Positions 26,508 to 35,810 of a stretch of DNA of 64,000 nucleotides are shown piece by piece. The notes under the pieces were generated by a model. It searched no databases, was not told the DNA's origin, and saw only the letters and a program-made list of their open reading frames with translations. This DNA is from Aliiroseovarius pelagivivens (lineage in GTDB: Bacteria > Pseudomonadota > Alphaproteobacteria > Rhodobacterales > Rhodobacteraceae). The DNA lies in NCBI RefSeq assembly GCF_900302485.1, contig NZ_OMOI01000001.1:1054001-1118000 (forward strand). Reading direction: 5' to 3'. The position numbers and the translations under genes are program-made. Numbering within the stretch: position 1 is the stretch's first letter; every line of letters begins with the position of its first letter.

Positions 26508-28466
26508 TTGAACTCTGTTCGCCTGAAGCTTTTGGTGCTGGCTTTGGCGCCTCTGGGGGTGCTTTTGCCATTGCTAATGCTGTTGGCGATGGCGCGCTGG
26601 ACCACGGATTACGATGAACTTCTAATCTCGAAGGTCGACAGCGATCTTCGCATTGCCGAGCAGTATCTGGGACGTATTCTGGCAGGCACCGGGGCAGGGG
26701 TCGAGGCGATCGCCGACTCTCGTGTGTTCGAGACCGTGCTTGCCCAAGGGGATGACAGCCGCGCCGCCTTTTTGGAAGAGATGCGCATCGATCAAGCGCT
26801 TGATTTCCTATATTACCTGCCTGAAGGCGACGCTGAACATGCCCTCCGTTGGCCGGTCATTCAGGCCGCGATGAATGGCCAGAGATCTTCGCACATTGAC
26901 ATTTTCTCGGCCGATGATCTGGCAGATTTCCCGCAACTTGCACTTCGTGCGCGCATTGATCTGATTGAAACGCAGGCCGCCATACCCACAGATCGAACGG
27001 TCGAGGATCGTGGCATGGTTATTCACACCGCTGCTCCGGTTAACCTACCGGATAACCGAGGTGTACTGGTCGGAGGGATTTTGCTGAATCGCAATCTTGA
27101 CTTCATCGATACGATTAACGCGCTGGTCTATCTGAACGCCGCGACCAACGGGGACCGACAGGGCACCGCGACGCTGTTTCTTGAAGATGTTCGCGTATCG
27201 ACAAATGTACGTTTGTTCGAGGACGTGCGCGCGCTGGGGACGCGCGTCTCGGCTGAAGTACGGGCCGAGGTTCTGACCCAAGGGCAAACATGGCTCGACC
27301 GGGCCTTCGTTGTGAATGATTGGTACATTTCCGGCTATCAGCCCTTGATCGACAGTTATGGCGAACGGGTCGGCATGCTTTACGTTGGGTTTCTCGAAGC
27401 ACCGTTCTCAAGTGCCAAGAGGGCGGCTTACTTGGCAATGCTGGCGTCTATGGCGGCGGTTTTTATTCTGACGGCACCGCTTTTTCTACGGATGGCGCGC
27501 GGAATCTTTTCGCCGCTCGAAAAGATGACCAGTACCATGAAGCGGGTGGAACGCGGCGACCTTGCGGCGCGTATCGGCGATGTAGGGCCAAAGGACGAAA
27601 TCGGGCAAGTTGCAACCCATTTGGATACGCTTCTGGATCAGGTGCAGGAACGTGACCAAGCGCTGCGCAGCTGGGCTGACGAGCTTAATGATCGGGTTGA
27701 CAGACGTACTGCCGAACTGCGCGCGGCCAAGGACAAACTGGAAGAAACCTTCCAGCAACTTGTAACATCCGAGAAGTTGGCCTCGATAGGCGAGATTACG
27801 GCGGGTGTGGCGCATGAAATCAACAACCCGGTGGCGGTTATTCAGGGCAATGTAGACGTGATGCGCCAGACCTTGGGTGCGGATGCCGAGGATCTGAAGA
27901 CCGAACTGGACCTAATCGACCGGCAGGTGCAGCGTATTGACGGAATTGTTGGCAAGCTGCTGCAGTTTGCGCGCCCGACCGACTATGCGGCTACCGGCGA
28001 AGGGGTCGAGCTGTCACAGCTGGTCGAAGATTGCCGCGGTCTGATCGCCCATGTTCAGCCACAGGAGGATGTGCGTGTGACCACTGACTTCGCGGCTGCT
28101 CCGAACGTGGCGATCAGTGCGGGTGAAATGCAGCAAGTGGCGGTGAACCTGATGGTGAATGCTGTGCAAGCGATGAACGGCGTGGGAGAAATGGCGCTGA
28201 CCATCCGACCAGCACAGAATGACGCCCAAGACGGGGTCGAGCTGACAGTGGCCGATAGCGGGCCGGGCATCGACGCGGACAACCTGAATCGAGTGTTTGA
28301 CCCGTTTCACACCACCAAGCTGGGCGAAGGGACCGGGCTGGGGCTTTCGATCAGTCAGACGTTGATCCGGCAGGCGGGGGGGACGATTTCGGTTGCGAAC
28401 CGTCCCGAGGGCGGCGCAGTGTTTACTGTTTGGCTTCCAAAGGCCAAGCGCGACTTCGCGGACTAG
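26508..28466 (+). CDS. membrane sensor histidine kinase
   Basis: A 652-residue kinase. A first membrane helix (residues about 8-30) is followed by a periplasmic sensor region of about 270 residues that resembles a double Cache domain, a second helix near 305-330, HAMP, a coiled coil and the kinase core. The core has H box GVAHEINNPVAVIQGN (His near 436), N box VAVNLMVNAVQAM, DSGPGID and GEGTGLGLSIS. TTG at 26508 is chosen because AAGGAA lies just before it; longer in-frame starts are unsupported. It converges tail to tail with the NtrC-like regulator, 9 bases apart, and is probably its partner. Confidence 0.88.
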   Translation: MNSVRLKLLVLALAPLGVLLPLLMLLAMARWTTDYDELLISKVDSDLRIAEQYLGRILAGTGAGVEAIADSRVFETVLAQGDDSRAAFLEEMRIDQALDFLYYLPEGDAEHALRWPVIQAAMNGQRSSHIDIFSADDLADFPQLALRARIDLIETQAAIPTDRTVEDRGMVIHTAAPVNLPDNRGVLVGGILLNRNLDFIDTINALVYLNAATNGDRQGTATLFLEDVRVSTNVRLFEDVRALGTRVSAEVRAEVLTQGQTWLDRAFVVNDWYISGYQPLIDSYGERVGMLYVGFLEAPFSSAKRAAYLAMLASMAAVFILTAPLFLRMARGIFSPLEKMTSTMKRVERGDLAARIGDVGPKDEIGQVATHLDTLLDQVQERDQALRSWADELNDRVDRRTAELRAAKDKLEETFQQLVTSEKLASIGEITAGVAHEINNPVAVIQGNVDVMRQTLGADAEDLKTELDLIDRQVQRIDGIVGKLLQFARPTDYAATGEGVELSQLVEDCRGLIAHVQPQEDVRVTTDFAAAPNVAISAGEMQQVAVNLMVNAVQAMNGVGEMALTIRPAQNDAQDGVELTVADSGPGIDADNLNRVFDPFHTTKLGEGTGLGLSISQTLIRQAGGTISVANRPEGGAVFTVWLPKAKRDFAD

Positions 28467-28475
28467 CCCGCCCTG

Positions 28476-29810
28476 TCACATCCCCCACGACGCGCATTTG
28501 CGGTCAACCGTCTTGCGCGAAACGCCAAGGCGGCGTGAGGCTTCGGCCCGATTTCCGTCGCAGGCATCCAGCACGTTCAGAATGTGACGTTTGGTGACCA
28601 GATCAAGCGTCTCGATGGCACGGCTTCCCGTGACTTGCCCGCCGCCTGCGAACTCTTCCGGAAAGGCACCAAGTATCACAGAGCGTTCGATCATGTTACG
28701 CAATTCGCGGACATTGCCCGGCCAGTCATAGCGGCTGATCTTCAAAAGCGTATCATCATCCAGCTCTAGATCGGGCAAGGCCAGTGTTTTAGAGAACTGC
28801 CCCATGAACAGCGCTGCCAATTCGACGATATCTTCCGACCGATCTTTCAGGGGCGGCATGTCGATATTGACCACATTGATCCGGTGATACAGGTCGGCAC
28901 GGAAGGTGCCTTTGGCCACGGCCGCAGGCAGGTCGGCGTTGGTGGCAAAGAAAAACCGTAGGTTCAGAGGGATGTCACGTTCTGCACCAACTGGCCGGAT
29001 GCGCTGGTCTTCCAAAACGCGCAGTAGGGCGGCCTGCATCTTTTCAGGCATCTGTGCCACTTCGTCGAGGAAAAGCACACCGCCATCGGCCAGTAGGAAC
29101 AACCCGTTCCGACCTTGACCGTCTTCATTGACTTCGCCGAACAGGTCTTCGGCACATTTGTCTTGCGAGATTGCAGCGCAATTCACCGCGACAAAGGGTT
29201 TCTCGGCGCGGTCGGACATGGCGTGCAATGTTCGGGCGGCGATCTCTTTGCCGGTGCCGGATGCGCCGGTGAACAACACTGGCGTGGGCATTGGGGCCAA
29301 ACGGGTCAACATCTCGCGCACGGTGTTGATCGGGATTGAGTTCCCCAACAGGCGACCGCGCGCGGTTCCACCTTCGACAGACAACTCATGTTTCAACAGC
29401 GAGTTGTCTCGGCGCAGGATCTTGCGATCCAAGGCACGTGCAACTGCATTTAGGATCTGGTTGGCACGAAATGGCTTCAGAACGAAATCGGCCACACCAA
29501 TACGCAAGGCTTCAATCGCGGTTTCCAGATCGGCATAGGCCGTGATCAAAATCGCATCTGAGAACAGACCGACTTTGCCCTGTTCCCGCAACCAGTCCAG
29601 CCCGGTTTTTCCAGGCATGATGTTGTCTAGGATCACAAGGTCGAAATGGTTCCGGTCCAACGCCGCCGAGGCTTCAATAGCCGAACCCGCTTGTTCAACC
29701 CGCTTGCATCGCGGCGACAGAATTTTGGTCAGGAAGTTTCGCATGCCGGGTTCGTCGTCGATCACAAGGATCGACGCGCCGGCAAGGCTTTCTCCGTATT
29801 CGTCACGCAT
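28476..29810 (-). CDS. NtrC-family response regulator lacking GAFTGA
   Basis: A 444-residue regulator: receiver domain (phospho-acceptor Asp62 in VILDNIMPG, Lys112), AAA+ domain (Walker A TGASGTGKE at 181-189, Walker B VLFLDE at 245-250) and a C-terminal Fis-type helix-turn-helix (NRAEASRRLGVSRKTV). Between EDLFG and GLFLLADGG, where sigma-54 activators carry the GAFTGA loop, there is only EVNEDGQGRN. It therefore probably does not activate sigma-54 polymerase and may work with sigma-70, as known for some Rhodobacter NtrC-type proteins. It lies downstream of the formate dehydrogenase genes on the same strand. Confidence 0.9.
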   Translation of the reverse strand: MRDEYGESLAGASILVIDDEPGMRNFLTKILSPRCKRVEQAGSAIEASAALDRNHFDLVILDNIMPGKTGLDWLREQGKVGLFSDAILITAYADLETAIEALRIGVADFVLKPFRANQILNAVARALDRKILRRDNSLLKHELSVEGGTARGRLLGNSIPINTVREMLTRLAPMPTPVLFTGASGTGKEIAARTLHAMSDRAEKPFVAVNCAAISQDKCAEDLFGEVNEDGQGRNGLFLLADGGVLFLDEVAQMPEKMQAALLRVLEDQRIRPVGAERDIPLNLRFFFATNADLPAAVAKGTFRADLYHRINVVNIDMPPLKDRSEDIVELAALFMGQFSKTLALPDLELDDDTLLKISRYDWPGNVRELRNMIERSVILGAFPEEFAGGGQVTGSRAIETLDLVTKRHILNVLDACDGNRAEASRRLGVSRKTVDRKCASWGM

Positions 29811-29819
29811 GATCGGACC

Positions 29820-29942
29820 TTAGTTTCTGACTGCAGCACCAGAGTAGCGGTCGGACGAGGAATAGCCTAGCGTTCCAAGAATATTGTTGGCACCGATGGC
29901 AATTACGATGATCGCCACAAAGCCCAAAAGCATCGCTTTCAT
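29820..29942 (-). CDS. small membrane protein, 40 aa
   Basis: A short gene easily missed. The frame encodes one hydrophobic helix (LLGFVAIIVIAIGANNIL) followed by a polar tail (GYSSSDRYSGAAVRN). GGAG lies eight bases before the ATG at 29942. The stop is nine bases before the start of the response regulator, and the cytochrome b subunit of formate dehydrogenase ends 95 bases upstream on the same strand. It could be a small accessory subunit of the membrane complex or a regulator of the two-component pair. No family recognised. Confidence 0.65.
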   Translation of the reverse strand: MKAMLLGFVAIIVIAIGANNILGTLGYSSSDRYSGAAVRN

Positions 29943-30037
29943 CTTTACATCTCCGTCATGGCGCCCAGATGTGGGGTCGCCGAAATATCCTGATACCCAC
30001 CGCCACGACCATGGGAATGAGCGCGGCGGTGGTCTGA

Positions 30038-31246
30038 TTACTCTGCGGGCTGTGGGGCCTTATTGCCTTCCGCATCCCGCTCGGCGGCTTTGTATTCTTC
30101 CAACCAGATCGAATGGTGTTGCTCAGCCCAAGCTTCGTCCACTTCGCCCGAGCTCATCGCGTCATAGGCACCTTCCATACCGACCGAGCCGATATAGATA
30201 TGCGCCAGAACGATGGCCGTCAGAACAAAGGCAAGGATCGCGTGCCAGGCCTGCGCCAGCTGCATTTCCTCTTGCGGGGCAAGCTGCACCTGCAGCTCTC
30301 CAAGCCCGATCATATGGGGTAGACCCGTAGCGTTCAGAAGGTTGAACGTCTTCGCAAAGAGCGGCAGATCGAAGGGGAACAACAGGGACACGCCTGTCAG
30401 GGCGATCGAGCCTCCAAACAGAACAACGGACCAGAAGATCATTTTCTGACCGGCGTTGAACTTCTTTGCAGGTGGGTGATCATGCCCGAATAAAATGCCG
30501 CCGCCTTTCTTCAGCCAGTGAAGGTCAGTGCGATTGGGGATGTTGTGAACAACCCACATCACAAAGATCATCACGAGGCCAAGGATGAATGCCCAGGACA
30601 CGTTGTTGTGCACCCATTTGGACCAGACCAGCAGGAAGGCATTGGCGTCTTTTCCGAAGAGAGGCACAAGGAACACGCGGCCAAACAGGACCAGCAGTCC
30701 GGTAACCCCGAGCAGGATGAATGATCCCGCCAAAAGCCAGTGACCAAAACGCTCAATCGCTTTGAAGCGGGTCACTGTGGTTCCGGCGCGGCCATCGTCG
30801 ATCTTGATCCGACCATGCAGAACATAGAAGGCCAAAAGCGCGACCAAAGTGCCGACCAACAACCAACCGCCATAGGTTCGAAGCGTGGTGTCGCGGAATT
30901 CGAGCCAGCGCATGCCGCCGTCCTGAACCAAAACAGTTGCGACATCACCACCGGCCGAGACGTTTACGTTCGCTGAGCCATAGCGCAGGGCGCGCCATGT
31001 TTCGGCGTCTGAGACGCCTCCCAGAGTGCCAAGCTGTGCAGCAATGCCTGCTGCGCCGTTCGGGTCGCCCACGGCATCAGACCGGAAGCTGTCGTCAAGT
31101 TTCTGCCCGGCCTGACGGGCCAGAATATCGTCCAGCGTCTGCGCGCCGCCAGTGGCGGAACGGTCGACTGCCGGAGTGTCTTCCTGTGCGAACCCTGCCG
31201 GAGCAAGCGTTAGCATCAGGACAAGTGCGAGTGCCATGCGCAGCAT
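30038..31246 (-). CDS. formate dehydrogenase gamma subunit (cytochrome b)
   Basis: A 402-residue membrane subunit that takes electrons from the Fe-S subunit to the quinone pool. It has a cleavable signal peptide (MLRMALALVLMLTLAPAGFA), a periplasmic N-terminal region of about 100 residues, and four or more membrane helices with His residues fitting heme b ligation (FKAIERFGHWLLAGSF, WVHNNVSWAF, HMIGLGEL, LAHIYIGSVGMEGAYDAM). AAGGAGG precedes the ATG at 31246. It belongs to the FdoI/FdnI-like family and is last of the three structural subunits. Confidence 0.92.
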   Translation of the reverse strand: MLRMALALVLMLTLAPAGFAQEDTPAVDRSATGGAQTLDDILARQAGQKLDDSFRSDAVGDPNGAAGIAAQLGTLGGVSDAETWRALRYGSANVNVSAGGDVATVLVQDGGMRWLEFRDTTLRTYGGWLLVGTLVALLAFYVLHGRIKIDDGRAGTTVTRFKAIERFGHWLLAGSFILLGVTGLLVLFGRVFLVPLFGKDANAFLLVWSKWVHNNVSWAFILGLVMIFVMWVVHNIPNRTDLHWLKKGGGILFGHDHPPAKKFNAGQKMIFWSVVLFGGSIALTGVSLLFPFDLPLFAKTFNLLNATGLPHMIGLGELQVQLAPQEEMQLAQAWHAILAFVLTAIVLAHIYIGSVGMEGAYDAMSSGEVDEAWAEQHHSIWLEEYKAAERDAEGNKAPQPAE

Positions 31247-31325
31247 GGTCGCTCCTCCTTGAAACAAGTGTTTGAAGTGGGGCGGCCCCGTTGCAGGGCC
31301 GCCCCATGAAGGTGATCAAGACCGA

Positions 31326-31919
31326 TCAGCCACCCTTGCGCTGATAGGCTGTACCCCAGCCCCAAGCGCCAGAGCCGAAGCCACGGGCCACCACACGCTC
31401 GCGGTAGATGTTCGACACGTCGTCGCCATCCCCCGCCAGAAGCGCCTTGGTCGAACACATCTCGGCACAGATGGGCAGTTTGCCCTCGGCCAGACGGTTA
31501 CGTCCGTATTTGGCGAACTCGGCGGTCGAGTGGTTTTCCTCGGGGCCACCGGCACAGAAGGTACATTTGTCCATCTTGCCACGGCTTCCGAAGTTGCCAG
31601 CCTGCGGGTATTGCGGCGCGCCGAAGGGGCACGCGTAGAAGCAATAACCACAACCGATGCACAGGTCTTTCGAGTGCAACACCACACCGTCTTCGGTCTG
31701 ATAGAAGCAATCGACCGGGCAAACGGCCATGCAGGGCGCATCCGAACAATGCATACAGGCGACCGAGATCGACCGTTCGCCGGGCTTACCATCTTCGATG
31801 GTCACAACACGGCGGCGGTTGATACCCCAAGGCACCTCATGCTCGTTCTTACACGCGGTTACACAGGCGTTGCACTCAATGCAGCGCTCGGCGTCACAGA
31901 GAAACTTTGCTCTTGCCAT
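31326..31919 (-). CDS. formate dehydrogenase beta subunit, Fe-S
   Basis: A 197-residue electron-transfer subunit with four cysteine groups for four [4Fe-4S] clusters: CIECNACVTACKNE, CMHCSDAPCMAVCPVDC, CIGCGYCFYACPFG and CTFC with CAEMC. It lacks the C-terminal membrane anchor of E. coli FdnH/FdoH, so it is presumably held by the gamma subunit. It has no signal of its own and probably travels through the TAT pathway with the alpha subunit. It starts 12 bases after the alpha subunit stop. Confidence 0.94.
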   Translation of the reverse strand: MARAKFLCDAERCIECNACVTACKNEHEVPWGINRRRVVTIEDGKPGERSISVACMHCSDAPCMAVCPVDCFYQTEDGVVLHSKDLCIGCGYCFYACPFGAPQYPQAGNFGSRGKMDKCTFCAGGPEENHSTAEFAKYGRNRLAEGKLPICAEMCSTKALLAGDGDDVSNIYRERVVARGFGSGAWGWGTAYQRKGG

Positions 31920-31931
31920 TCTCTTTCCTCC

Positions 31932-34826
31932 TTACGCTGCCCAGATTTTGCAAAGAGTACATTTCGTCTCTTGCATCTGGGTCACTGAGTCATAGCCATA
32001 GGTCTGCGCGGTGTTGGTGCTTTCGCCCAACACATACGGATCAGCCCCGTCGGGATATTTGTGCCGCAGGTCTTCGCCTTGGAAGTGACCGCCGAAATGG
32101 AACGGCATGAAGGCAACGCCTTCGCCGACACGTTCGGTGACCATCGCCATGACCTTGACCTTGCCGCCTTCCGGGCCTTCGACCCAGACCTGTTCGCCAT
32201 CACGCACACCAAGGTTGTTGGCGTCACGTGTGTTCACTTCGACAAACATGTCCTGCTGAAGCTCGGCCAGCCACGGGTTAGACCGGGTTTCATCCCCGCC
32301 GCCCTCGTATTCAACCAAGCGCCCCGAGGTCAGAACGATCGGATACTCTTGCGAGAAATCGTTCTTCTGGATTGAGGCATACAGCGTCGGCAGACGATAG
32401 TCGTGACGATCTTCATAGGTCGGATAATCCGCCACAAGATCACGACGCGGCGTGTAAAGCGGCTCGCGGTGCAGCGGGATCGGATCCGGGAAGGTCCACA
32501 CAACAGCACGGGCCTTGGCGTTACCGAACGGTGCACATTCGTGCTTGATCGCAACCCGCTGGATACCGCCCGAAAGGTCGGTTTTCCAGTTGGTCTTCGG
32601 ACCGGCCACGGCCTCGATCGAGGCGCGTTCGTCATCCGTTAGATCACCGTCCCAACCCAAGTCCATCAGCATCTGCATCGTAAACTCGGGGTACCCGTCC
32701 TGGATTTCCGAGTTTTTCGAATAGACGCCTTCGGCCAGCAGGTTGTCACCGTCACGCTCCACACCGAAACGGGCGCGGAAGGTCAGGCCACCTTCGGACA
32801 CGGCTTTCGACATGTCGTAAAGGTTCGGCGTTCCGGGGTGACCCATTTCCGCCGTTCCCCAGCACGGCCATGGCAGACCGTAATAGTCTCCGTCAGCCGG
32901 ACCACCCACAGCTTTCAGCGTGGTGCGATCAAATGTGTGCTGGTTTTCCATGTGCAGCTTGATCCGCTCGGGGCTTTGACCCGTATAGCCGATGGTCCAC
33001 AGACCCCTGTTGAATTCACGCGTGATGCTTTCAACATTGGGGGTGACGTCGTCTTCCATCTCGATGTTGCGGAAGAAGCGATCCGACCAGCCGAACTTCT
33101 TGGCAAACAGGCCCATAATCACATGGTCTGGCTTGCATTCGAATAGCGGGTCAACGATCTTTTCGCGCCACTGAAGCGAACGGTTCGACGCCGTGACCGA
33201 GCCACGGGTTTCGAACTGTGTCGCTGCCGGAAGCAGATAGACGCCATCAGTGCGGTCATGCAGGACGGCCGAGACGGTGGGATACGGGTCGATCACGACC
33301 AGCATGTCCAGCTTCTCCATCGCCGTCTTCATTTCCGTCTGACGGGTTTGCGAGTTCGGCGCGTGGCCCCAAAGAACCATGGCACGCACCTTGTCGGGGT
33401 TGTCCATATTCTCGGGATCTTCCAGAACGCCGTCGATCCAGCGGCTGACAGGAATACCCTTCAGGTTCTGAAGGTTCTTTTCCTTGCCATCTGCGCCGGT
33501 CACCTTGGCAAACTGACCGCTCAACCAGTCACCATCTTCACCCCAAACACGTGCCCAGTGGGCCCATGCGCCACCCGACAGACCGTAGTAGCCGGGCAGG
33601 GTGTGGCTAAGAACGCCAAGGTCAGTAGCGCCTTGCACGTTGTCGTGACCACGGAAGATGTTGGTGCCACCACCTTCAGCACCCATGTTCCCCAGCGCAA
33701 GCTGAAGGATGCAATAGGCGCGGGTGTTGTTGTTGCCGTTGGTGTGCTGCGTACCACCCATACACCAGATCACGGTGCCGGGGCGGTTGTTGGCCAGCGT
33801 ATGCGCGACGCGCTTCAGCTGTTCACCGGGGGTGCCGGTGACGCGTTCGACCTCTTCAGGCGTCCACTTCTTCACCTCGTCACGGATTTGATCCATGCCC
33901 CAGACACGGGTGCGGATGAACTCTTTGTCCTCCCAACCGTTCTCGAAGATATGCCACAGAATGCCCCAAACCAGCGCTACATCGGTGCCGGGACGGAAGC
34001 GGACATATTCGTCAGCATGGGCGGCCGTGCGCGTGAAGCGCGGGTCGCAGACGATCAGCGGCGCGTTGTTTTCTTCCTTGGCTTTCAACACGTGCAGAAG
34101 CGACACGGGGTGTGCTTCGGCCGGGTTGCCGCCAATGATGAAGATCGCGCGGCTGTTGTGGATGTCGTTGTAGCTGTTGGTCATGGCGCCGTAGCCCCAT
34201 GTGTTCGCTACGCCGGCCACTGTTGTCGAGTGACAGATACGCGCCTGGTGATCCACGTTGTTCGTGCCCCAATAGGCGGCGAACTTGCGGAACAGATACG
34301 CCTGTTCATTCGAATGTTTGGCCGAGCCGAGCCAGTAGACGCTGTCCGGGCCACTTTCTTCCCGAATGTTCATCATACCGTCGCCGATCTCGTCGATCGC
34401 TTGCTCCCAGCTGATGCGCTTCCACTCGCCGCCCTCTTTCTTCATCGGGTACTTCAGGCGACGTTCGCCATGCGCGTGTTCACGCACCGAGGCGCCTTTC
34501 GCACAATGGGACCCAAGGTTGAAGGGGCTGTCATAACCGGGTTCCTGACCGGTCCAGACACCATTTTGAACTTCTGCCACGACCGTGCAACCGACCGAGC
34601 AGTGCGTACAGACCGATTTCAAGGTCTCTACTGCGCCATCGGCAGCCGTAGCAGCCGTAGCTTGCGTCACCGTTCCTCCGGTGGCGCTGATTGCGGCAAG
34701 ACCACCAATGGCCAGGCCGCTGCCACGCAGAAACGCGCGGCGGTCGACAGATTTCTCTGCGACATCGGAAAGGATACTTGTCCGCTGGGGGCGTCTCGCA
34801 ACCCCGTTGGTCTTTTTCCTCAGCAT
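31932..34826 (-). CDS. formate dehydrogenase alpha subunit (Mo/W-bis-MGD, Cys type)
   Basis: The 964-residue catalytic subunit that oxidises formate to CO2 in the periplasm. A TAT signal (DRRAFLRGSGLAIGG) is near residue 28, a [4Fe-4S] motif CTHCSVGC with a later Cys follows, and the metal ligand is Cys198 in RICHSTTVAG, not selenocysteine. Typical molybdopterin-domain segments are readable (VYWLGSAKHSNEQAY, MGGTQHTNGNNNTRAYC). The frame has no internal stop. The nearby tungstate importer suggests that tungsten may be used, but sequence alone does not separate Mo from W. Confidence 0.95.
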   Translation of the reverse strand: MLRKKTNGVARRPQRTSILSDVAEKSVDRRAFLRGSGLAIGGLAAISATGGTVTQATAATAADGAVETLKSVCTHCSVGCTVVAEVQNGVWTGQEPGYDSPFNLGSHCAKGASVREHAHGERRLKYPMKKEGGEWKRISWEQAIDEIGDGMMNIREESGPDSVYWLGSAKHSNEQAYLFRKFAAYWGTNNVDHQARICHSTTVAGVANTWGYGAMTNSYNDIHNSRAIFIIGGNPAEAHPVSLLHVLKAKEENNAPLIVCDPRFTRTAAHADEYVRFRPGTDVALVWGILWHIFENGWEDKEFIRTRVWGMDQIRDEVKKWTPEEVERVTGTPGEQLKRVAHTLANNRPGTVIWCMGGTQHTNGNNNTRAYCILQLALGNMGAEGGGTNIFRGHDNVQGATDLGVLSHTLPGYYGLSGGAWAHWARVWGEDGDWLSGQFAKVTGADGKEKNLQNLKGIPVSRWIDGVLEDPENMDNPDKVRAMVLWGHAPNSQTRQTEMKTAMEKLDMLVVIDPYPTVSAVLHDRTDGVYLLPAATQFETRGSVTASNRSLQWREKIVDPLFECKPDHVIMGLFAKKFGWSDRFFRNIEMEDDVTPNVESITREFNRGLWTIGYTGQSPERIKLHMENQHTFDRTTLKAVGGPADGDYYGLPWPCWGTAEMGHPGTPNLYDMSKAVSEGGLTFRARFGVERDGDNLLAEGVYSKNSEIQDGYPEFTMQMLMDLGWDGDLTDDERASIEAVAGPKTNWKTDLSGGIQRVAIKHECAPFGNAKARAVVWTFPDPIPLHREPLYTPRRDLVADYPTYEDRHDYRLPTLYASIQKNDFSQEYPIVLTSGRLVEYEGGGDETRSNPWLAELQQDMFVEVNTRDANNLGVRDGEQVWVEGPEGGKVKVMAMVTERVGEGVAFMPFHFGGHFQGEDLRHKYPDGADPYVLGESTNTAQTYGYDSVTQMQETKCTLCKIWAA

Positions 34827-34930
34827 GTTAACCTCCCTTGCTGCCCCACAGGGGCTGGCTGGGTTGATGTTTTCCCTTGGCAGTCGGGCCTATCGCAACC
34901 AGTCGCCTTGGGTCGTAAGCACCTGCCGCG

Positions 34931-35125
34931 TCAGAACTTGGCGGATGCGAAATAGGCGCGGGTTTGCGCCGTATCCTGCAGACGGGTCGACTGCAGGTCG
35001 GGTTCCGGGGCCGCTTCGGCCTCTTGCCCGCTGGCCATGACGGTCACTGCAGCCGCTGGGGCTGCCGTTCCGGCCAGTTTCAGAAAGTCGCGGCGGCTTG
35101 TCGCTTCCTTGTCCTTCTGGGTCAT
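34931..35125 (-). CDS. small TAT-signal protein of the formate dehydrogenase operon
   Basis: A 64-residue protein that is mostly a twin-arginine signal: SRRDFLKLAGTAAPAAAVTV, then a short polar tail ending ARAYFASAKF-like. Proteins of this type lie at the head of many fdh operons. GAGGAGG lies before the ATG at 35125. It may pilot subunits to the TAT machinery or be a tiny periplasmic subunit; the role is not known. It lies between the TorD-like chaperone and the alpha subunit. Confidence 0.82.
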   Translation of the reverse strand: MTQKDKEATSRRDFLKLAGTAAPAAAVTVMASGQEAEAAPEPDLQSTRLQDTAQTRAYFASAKF

Positions 35126-35174
35126 GAGAGTTCCTCCTCTCTGTTGGTGACGGTTGCCCGCCAATATGTGCGGA

Positions 35175-35810
35175 TCACTCCGCGCTCATCCGGAAGCCTT
35201 CAGCCTCGATTTCCATGAACACCCGGCCTGCCTGGCCGACGGCGGCATAGAAGACCGAGTTCTTGGCGGCTTCCAAATCCGTGAAAAAGTGACCAGCCCA
35301 GGGGCCGATATGCGTATTGAAGAACAGCTTCTGGTCCGCGATGTCATGGTCGCGCCCAAAGCGGCCGGCGATCATCGCGCCCATCATCTCCATCAGCGAT
35401 GCGATGTTGTCTTCCGGCTCATAGACGTTTTCGGCGCGGGTCAGGCCCCGTGTGGCCATGTCCTGACGCAGTTTCGCCAGCGGCTTTTCGTTCAGAAACC
35501 CGGTCAGATAGTAGCTGGCATAGGGCAATAGCTCGCCCCGGCCCAAGCCGATGAACAGCTTGTTGAATTCGCTTTCCACACCTGCGGGCTTGGACAGTTT
35601 TGCAATCCGGGCCAGCGCGTTGATGGCGGTGCCAAGAGGCGTGTCATCCCCTGTCAGGCCAGCAGTCATTGAAAGGGTTTCAGTACTGGGCGGCGTGGCA
35701 AGCAACAGCCCGAGGAAATTGTAAAGGTCAGCCCGCATCCGGTCTTCGTCGATTATACGCGGGGCGTCAGTGGCGCTCATGGGCGGCTCCTGCAAAAGTG
35801 TCTGTGTCAT
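35175..35810 (-). CDS. TorD/DmsD-family maturation chaperone
   Basis: A 211-residue all-helical cytosolic protein of the TorD family. These chaperones bind the TAT signal of a molybdo-enzyme and hold it until the cofactor is inserted. Visible are DLYNFLGLLLATPPS at the N terminus, LLPYASYYLTGFLNEKPLA and EPEDNIASLMEMMGAMI, the usual conserved blocks. The start at 35810 overlaps the DUF3306 stop (ATGA) and has GGAGG before it; ATG at 35780 also has a good site. Its client is most likely the alpha subunit encoded just downstream. Confidence 0.9.
   Translation of the reverse strand: MTQTLLQEPPMSATDAPRIIDEDRMRADLYNFLGLLLATPPSTETLSMTAGLTGDDTPLGTAINALARIAKLSKPAGVESEFNKLFIGLGRGELLPYASYYLTGFLNEKPLAKLRQDMATRGLTRAENVYEPEDNIASLMEMMGAMIAGRFGRDHDIADQKLFFNTHIGPWAGHFFTDLEAAKNSVFYAAVGQAGRVFMEIEAEGFRMSAE

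Noticed and set aside
33258..34955. Plus-strand frame of 565 codons opposite the formate dehydrogenase alpha subunit
   Set aside because: Shadow of the catalytic subunit gene; no ribosome site or motif.
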